Assembly (NCBI GenBank): GCA_963402885.1
Contig: OY727102.1
Coordinates: 18,290,001 to 18,354,000 of the forward strand
DNA length: 64,000 nucleotides
From: Antedon bifida
Lineage: Eukaryota > Echinodermata > Crinoidea > Comatulida > Antedonidae
Reading direction: 5' to 3'
Shown piece after piece: positions 58,014-64,000 of the stretch; within the stretch, counting starts at the first letter, position 1; every line of letters starts with the position of its first letter. A program made the position numbers and the translations under genes. The notes under the pieces are model-generated. The model saw nothing but the letters and a program-made list of their open reading frames with translations. It had not been told where the DNA came from and made no database searches.

Positions 58014-59953
58014 CTGTTTTGATTATTTTACCTTGGCACATATTTTGACCATTAGGCCTAAATAAAAAAATTAAAACAGTAGATACCAGAAATGAATGAT
58101 TTATTTTGCTTTGATGCAAACAAAAATAAAAGACGAAACATATCAGTGTGATAGTCTAATGATACGATTACTGTCTGTAGCCAAGCTTTTGTTACTCTTT
58201 ATTATCACGATAAATACATTGCTTTTGTAACGCAAGTACTAATTGATTAATTAGTTAATCCCGGGGTTAATCCGTTCTTTATTTCGCAAAAGGTGTCCAA
58301 GCTATAACCATAGCTAGGCCTAATGAACGCACTTTGATCATAGAGCACCACCGGGAGCAACACACTTTGATGTACCGGTTTCTAGTCACACACAACCACC
58401 CCACAAAGGTAGCAACACGCTTACGAACTCTTGAGATCGGCATGTGGTCATGTAGGCCAGCCAAGATAACAACAACTTCATGTTGTGATGATGTAACAAC
58501 AGTGTTGTACGCATGTCAGACACGAGTCTTATTTTAAGTGCTATAATTATTGTTTTCTTTCAAATCTTTTAAAATCCTGACGTTTAATTTGTTCCCAAAT
58601 TACCCTGCCCTTGAAACCGTGAACGATTGTCGTCTCTGTGATTAAAATCCGAATAATATAAACTAATTATCTCTGTTTCTTGGACGTATTCAAAAGTATC
58701 CTATGATTACGATTCTTTCAAGAATTAAACCGTAGGTCAGTAATCGTTGCAGGCGAGAAAATAGCGTGCAGTGCGCGCTAAGCGTGTCCCGTACGTCAGA
58801 CTGCCCATCCTAATCCGATAATCTGTATTGGTCAATCTGTGCGCTATAAGATTTGACAAGAAAATGGACAAAGACTAGTTATTATGAGACATAGAACTGA
58901 TTTTGAATGAAAACTAGTGTTCTATAGGCCTACTTATATCATGGAAATCTCAACTTATTTCTCCATGTTTGTTTCCAGCGCAATTAAATGAAAGTAGGTC
59001 TCTGTGGCGAGCGAGTCAACAAGCATAAACCCCGTACCCCAATCTCCACATCATACCATGCGCGATTGAATTCAAAGAAAATTGTGCAATTGATAATTTG
59101 TTACCTATTTTAACAATGGTGCATGTTTTTCCACTTTTGGCACATTTCAACAACAATCTGCTCATTACATAATTTCCTAGCCCAAGCTTAGGTGTGGCGC
59201 TGTGTTAGTACTTGGTGGATTTGGAGACATGACTTTCCAATGCACACAGTATACCACTAATAGAAAAAACAATTATGAATAAAGCATTTGAAATTTAAAT
59301 GCAACTTTTTGTTTAAAGGCCTACATTATTGAACAATAAGTTTTATCCAAATTGTTCCAGAAATGATGATAACGATAATATTAATTGTGATGCTGATAAT
59401 GAGAATGCGAAATAAGCAAGGTAAGTGGTGACGATGACGATAAGTGACGTCATAGATGATGGGCGTACGCGTATATCTACGAAACAAACATACGCGTGAG
59501 TCACCAACGAAGATGGTACAAGATACGTAAAAGCAAATGATCAGAATCTGGAATACGATACACTGACTGGCTTTGTTAGCGTCGTCTTCTAGAAACTATA
59601 CGCCGGATTGGATTAATCATAGCTATCCAACATGCGGAAATTTAATCGAATTCTTCGGCAATTAAGATGATATTAACACGCTAGAATATTACCTGAACAC
59701 AATCCGAATCAATGTAGCGTCTAAATAGGCGAGAACCTCATTTGTAACAGAATGGTGGAGAAACGGATTTCTTCTTCATATTTTTGATTCGAATTCACGG
59801 TGCTGCAATAAATGTGGGTTTTAGAAACACAGCCGCCGTGTGTACAATAATGTGACGTCATGTGTTTGTAGGTGATTGTGAGATTATTCGTATAATTTCA
59901 TACTATTTTATATTGTTAAAATAGATCATTGGCCTGCTGGTGTGTATTTATAA
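58014..59953. other. Unassigned stretch
   Basis: 58720-58830 and 59440-59640 have raised CpG and may be regulatory. The frames overlapping on both strands at 58279-58537 show no domain. Confidence 0.3.
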
Positions 59954-60129
59954 AGCTCTGTCTACACAACAAAAGTGTCCAAATATGGTAGTGATATGCA
60001 CAAATATGTAGTGATATGCACAAATATGGTAGTGATATGCACAAATATGGTAGTGATAAGACATCTTCATGTCCATATATGGTCACATCACATTCTGTTG
60101 TCACAAAGTTTGATAGTGTAGACAAAGCT
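59954..60129 (+). mobile_element. Palindromic Harbinger-type MITE, copy N (expanded centre)
   Basis: A 176-bp element with a TAA duplication (59951-59953 and 60130-60132). The left arm is shortened (AGCTCTGTCTACACAAC then AAAAGTGTCC). The centre holds four consecutive CAAATATGGTAGTGATATG-type units instead of two; one lacks a base. The right terminus is GTGTAGACAAAGCT. It is the longest copy because of the internal expansion. Confidence 0.88.
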
Positions 60130-60698
60130 TAAGTCCAACAACAAATAACAAACAGAATAAATAGAGTTTGGAAAATATTTTTTTTCAAATTTGAATATTC
60201 GTCCTTGATTCCCGATATGGAACGAACTGTCTCTTCTTATCTTCATGGTAAGCATGCATATTAAAATATGCCCCGCCTACGATACCATCTTCACAAATAG
60301 ATGTGTAGGCCTACAATTCGATTATGATCGATTTCATTCAATTTATCTTATAAGGAAGCAGATTATTGTTAAAAAACACAACAATTATATGTAATCGTCT
60401 TACTGCTAATCCCGTTATAATAAATCAGCTTTGATACGAATCCATAAACAACTTGGGTTTAATATCTGAAACATGAACACAAACGGGATTGTAATTTCAC
60501 AGTATAGTTATTGCACACAAGTGAATATCGTATAATATCAATTGCATTGTATATTGTATCTAAATACCAAAATATATACTGAGTAATTTCAGATTGAATA
60601 AACAAAATGGGTAACTTTTAAATACAGAGAATTAAAGCATTTTCAGCATTGTCAGTAATTGTTTTGTGCATTGTATCATTGTTTTCCGTTTCTTCCGA
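60130..60698. other. Unassigned AT-rich stretch
   Basis: No gene or repeat is recognised apart from one TAGGCCTA at 60306. Confidence 0.35.
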
Positions 60699-60856
60699 CG
60701 GAATTCCGACCAGATATCTTCCAGTAGAATGTACGGATTTATACCGCGTTCGGTATCAGGTCGTGACAACGGAATTCCGACCAGATCTCTTCCAGTATAG
60801 ATATGTACGGATTTATACCACATTCGGTATCAGGTCGTGGCAACGGAATTCCGAGT
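60699..60856. repeat. 71-74-bp tandem repeat, 2.1 units
   Basis: The palindrome CGGAATTCCG starts units at 60699, 60770 and 60844. Shared blocks are ACCAGATATCTTCCAGTA, TGTACGGATTTATACC and TTCGGTATCAGGTCGTG. The overlapping frames on both strands follow the repeat. Confidence 0.92.
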
Positions 60857-62485
60857 AGTTATTATAGTACCGATCATACCTTTAACCATTCTAATTCCAT
60901 GGCGTACTAAGTGTAGGCCTACTCTAATTATTAATGTTTATGACTTTTACTGACTTGACCCTATAACAGAAGATGTTTCTGATTTAAATACAACATAGTG
61001 GCCTTTATAAATATTATAGACCTGTGTATACTCTATGTATTAGAATAAGTTTACTAAACTATCGGATACCACACACTCACAAAATTAAAATGAACTCAAA
61101 TATTGCAATCAATTGAAAGAGTTATTGATGCAGATTGAGATTGGTTCTTGGGGAAATAAATAAAAAAGATAAACTTTCTGATTTGTACCAGAACGGCGTT
61201 CTTACAATAATCAAATTATAATGATATTATGTATCAAGTGAAATCAGTATAACTTAATTATAAAGTTATTCTACCCGCGAATCAGTTCATAATATTAATA
61301 CGGTACAGAATAATTGACAAAGGTTAAACAGTATCACTAACCTAAATCAAACCTAGCCTAACAATCGTTAGATTCGCCGTTCATAAAGTCAATAAGAATG
61401 TAGGCCTTCTTGGTGTAACTCATCTTTATTCGACATGCGACTTATTAATACTTTAGAACAATGCAAATAAGCAGTCATAATTCAGTATTGTTGTAAAAAT
61501 AGAATAGGTCTGCCAACAAAATGAGTCACTTTGTACTCTCGTTTTTGGCTCGGTCGATCTTAATTCGTTTAGTATAGATTTGACCACATGTCCTAGTATG
61601 AACGCGCTGATCGACAGAGTTCGTTGAAAAACTAGGCTTTGCATATAGTACCTTGTCGACATCTGTAGACAAGTTGGACAATTATTGGATTTGTTCAGTT
61701 TGTATATAATATTTCGTTTTCTTGACACTTCCAGATGATTCCAATACAACGGTATGGAGTTCCTTCATGATTAAACAATCAAAAGTCATGAAACTTATAT
61801 ATTAATGTAATGTTGTAGGTTTTTACAAGTTGCTTATTCGAGGGGATAAGACGTATAATAGGAAGGGAGGAGAAGATGTAAGATAATGATGAATGTTACA
61901 AGTATACTTAATAAATTAATAATTATATAGCTTTTTTTCAAAACTAGAAATGTTTAAAATTTTAAATAAAGATGCAATTAGTTACTGCTTAATAATAACT
62001 GAAATGATAACTTGTTTATGGTGCTGATACATAGATTTGGATTTGACATGTTTTGTAACACACGTCGTGGCACGATCACAAATTGTGGCGTCGATTGCCT
62101 TCCATACTTTGATAAAGCGATGATCGAAGCCGAACATTTTCGTCGTTGTCTTTAGGAGCAAAATATAAAATCTGCCATTTTATGAGGTGAAAAAATATAT
62201 ATTACATTTATAACTGCGAATAGTATTGATGTACGAAATTAAAAATTGCGAAGTATTTCAAATTAAGAATATAATTCATGCATTCAGTTTTTAATCACAT
62301 GCATTCATGGATTCTATTTTATTTTAGTAGGCAATCGTAAATCATGTTTTCTCTGTTTTAAAAACTAACATGACAAGAAATGGAAGTGTTAATAATCCAT
62401 TTTGGAAATAATGAATATTTTCTGTCTGGAATCGAATTTTAGAAATTAGGACAAGTTCATGATTTTCTTAAATCAATTATTATTG
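60857..62485. other. Unassigned stretch
   Basis: A 98-codon minus-strand frame (61453-61749) has no recognised domain, no signal peptide and no splice context. It is not called. The rest is AT-rich. Confidence 0.3.
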
Positions 62486-62936
62486 AATGTTGTGTGAACG
62501 CAGCTTAAATAATCATGATCCAGGTCATGTGAGACGTAACTAGAAATCATGATCCGCATCCTGTGTGAACGTACAGTAAATCATGAACTGTCTTGATCTT
62601 TTATTGAACGTAGTAGTCTAATGAATCGTGATCGGTGTGTGTGAACGTATATATGTTTAAACATAATCCAGGTTCTGTGTAAACGTAACTTAATTAAGCT
62701 TGGTCTTGTGTGATTGTAGCCTAAAGAATCATGTTTGGTCTTCTTGTGTGAACGTAGCTTAAAGAATCACGCTTGGTCTTATGTGAACGTAACTTAAAGA
62801 ATAATGCTTGGTCTTCTTGTGTGAACGTAGTTTAACGCTTGGTCTTGTGTGAACGTAGCTTAAAGAATCACGACTGGTCTTGTGTAAACGTAGCTTAAAG
62901 AATCACGTCTGGTCTTGTGTAAACGTAGATTAAAGA
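62486..62936. repeat. GTGTGAACGTAGCTTAAAGAATC minisatellite with age gradient
   Basis: Roughly 11 units of 35-50 bp share GTGTGAACGTA-CTTAAAGAATCA and TTGGTCTTG. The left units (62486-62690) are strongly diverged (GATCCAGGTCATGTGAGACG and similar). The right units (62700-62936) are nearly uniform. No coding content. Confidence 0.9.
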
Positions 62937-64000
62937 AAATACCGTTTCCTGGTTCTCAAATATACACAATAATCTACAGATAATTCGTTTAGGAGACATA
63001 AAGTTCACCCCTGGGCAAAAACAATGATTTGGACAGAAAATTAAGTATACTCCATTCATAGTGCTACCTGAAAACCTGAATTGTTCTCTTTCTCACCATG
63101 GTTCATATACCGGTACCTTTATCAAACCATGGATGGTTGAATGTTTTTTTTGGTGGTTTAAGATACTGAAAATGTCAAATGATTATGATTAATGTAATGT
63201 TTTTTTTCTAATTATCCATTCGATCACTAACTCAATGATGATATACGATGATTGAATAACGAGCAGTAATAATACAACAAAGGACCTATATATTATATGA
63301 TTGAAGCGTTGTGGTCATTCCAAATTTAGAAAATGATTTTTTTTATGATGGACATAGTATTTCTCCTACATACACAAGATTCGTCGTATAAACCAACTTA
63401 AGTAATGGTTTCGTCTAGAATCTAGATATCCGGCAAACAGAACGATACTAACGACTGGAAAAAGAGCCTATCATTCAAACGGTTAATCGGCAACAAGTTC
63501 GACTGAACTCTGCAGATGAATGAAATGTCTTAAAGTAAGTAAGTATAAGTTGTATTGGTTTGTACAAAGAATCCTATGTCTTTCTTGATAAACTGAAAGC
63601 AAAACCCATTTAGTTTTCAGCTGATCAATATAGTTGATCATCAGATCAGCCTGTTTTTCACTGACTTACAAAATACTGTTACGGTTGTATCAGCTAAAAA
63701 TAACGGTATCCTATAATAATGTTTCAGTGTGACGTTACGTCATCACATTATTAGTCCATTGGTATACGCTGTAGGTTCTCAGACTCAAATTTTCCGAATG
63801 TTTAAATATTAACTGTATCACTGTTATTCAGTAAATACCCATGAGCAATCTGGCTTTATATATTAATTAGCCTATAGGGCCTATAATAATAATTACCTAT
63901 CACAATGACGTAATTATGACGTTATATTCGCTCACTACTCTGGATTAGTTATTTTTATGAAACATGTGTGCTGTATAAATAGGCCTCTCGTACTTGGCAA
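62937..64000. other. Unassigned AT-rich stretch
   Basis: No gene, RNA or repeat is recognised up to the window end. GGCCTA-like strings near 63870 and 63982 are imperfect octamers. Confidence 0.35.

Larger units (their letters stand above)
37943..60921. repeat. Zone of dispersed TAGGCCTA palindromes (29 exact copies)
   Basis: Exact TAGGCCTA starts at 37943, 38000, 38946, 39347, 41534, 43218, 43453, 43871, 46633, 47313, 48281, 48511, 49378, 51195, 52157, 52659, 52828, 53635, 53803, 54575, 55536, 56291, 56492, 56749, 58053, 58315, 58925, 60306 and 60914. Only four more occur elsewhere (15899, 17100, 20113, 34861). One-base variants (CAGGCCTA, TAGGCCTT, AAGGCCTA, TAGGCCTG) are also common here. 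Comparison of repeat copies shows the octamer as an insertion of about 6 bp at TA; see findings. Confidence 0.85.

Noticed and set aside
57928..58119. Poly-arginine frame (-)
   Set aside because: Translation of (TTC)19.
61453..61749. 98-codon frame (-)
   Set aside because: No domain, no signal peptide, no acceptor or promoter context; its length is within chance for 64 kb of AT-rich DNA.

Overview
This is AT-rich, non-coding eukaryotic DNA, roughly two thirds A+T by eye. No open reading frame has a recognisable full-length domain. The longest frames sit inside simple or tandem repeats or inside short transposons. The dense mix of palindromic MITEs, tRNA-derived SINE pieces, degenerate minisatellites and many copies of TAGGCCTA suggests a marine invertebrate. 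An echinoderm or related deuterostome is my best guess, but no marker gene proves it. The window reads as a gene desert or a very large intron or intergenic region.

Layout. From 0 to 37 kb the DNA is very AT-rich. It holds most copies of a TTAA-flanked MITE family (191, 715, 12679, 13195, 14543, 35097; a seventh is at 50980). It also holds two hammerhead-ribozyme-like motifs on the minus strand (about 1.7 and 18.3 kb), a complete 250-bp SINE with a 9-bp target duplication (19662-19911), and tandem arrays at 23.2 kb (43-bp unit) and 26.7 kb (31-bp unit in a 124-bp higher-order repeat). Islands richer in G+C (7.4, 23.6, 29.9-30.3 and 37.4 kb) look like candidate cis-regulatory elements. One credible terminal coding exon lies at 31656-31759 (+), with weaker exon-like stretches at 29.73, 39.13 and 50.06 kb.

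From 37 to 64 kb the DNA has more CpG and more tandem repeats (38.6, 41.2, 44.6, 49.1, 49.7, 51.6, 54.8, 58.0, 60.7 and 62.5 kb). A cluster of inverted-repeat elements lies at 47.4-48.9 kb.

A second MITE family occurs 13 times across the window. It is palindromic, has termini starting AGCTCTGTCTACACTATC, and is flanked by 3-bp TTA or TAA duplications, as expected for PIF/Harbinger-derived MITEs. Three further inverted-repeat elements (28091, 47368 and probably 48019) have compatible 3-bp flanks.

The most unusual observation is the palindromic octamer TAGGCCTA. I count 33 exact copies, against about 0.6 expected by base composition, and 29 of them lie between 37.9 and 61.0 kb. In four independent within-window comparisons (a MITE copy, the two arms of a hairpin, units of a tandem array, and a segmental duplication) one copy carries TAGGCCTA where its relative is about 6 bp shorter at that point. 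In the two clearest cases the relative has plain TA and the sequence resumes exactly. The octamer therefore behaves like a small insertion with a TA duplication. It could be the excision footprint of a TA-targeting transposon whose ends are GG...CC.
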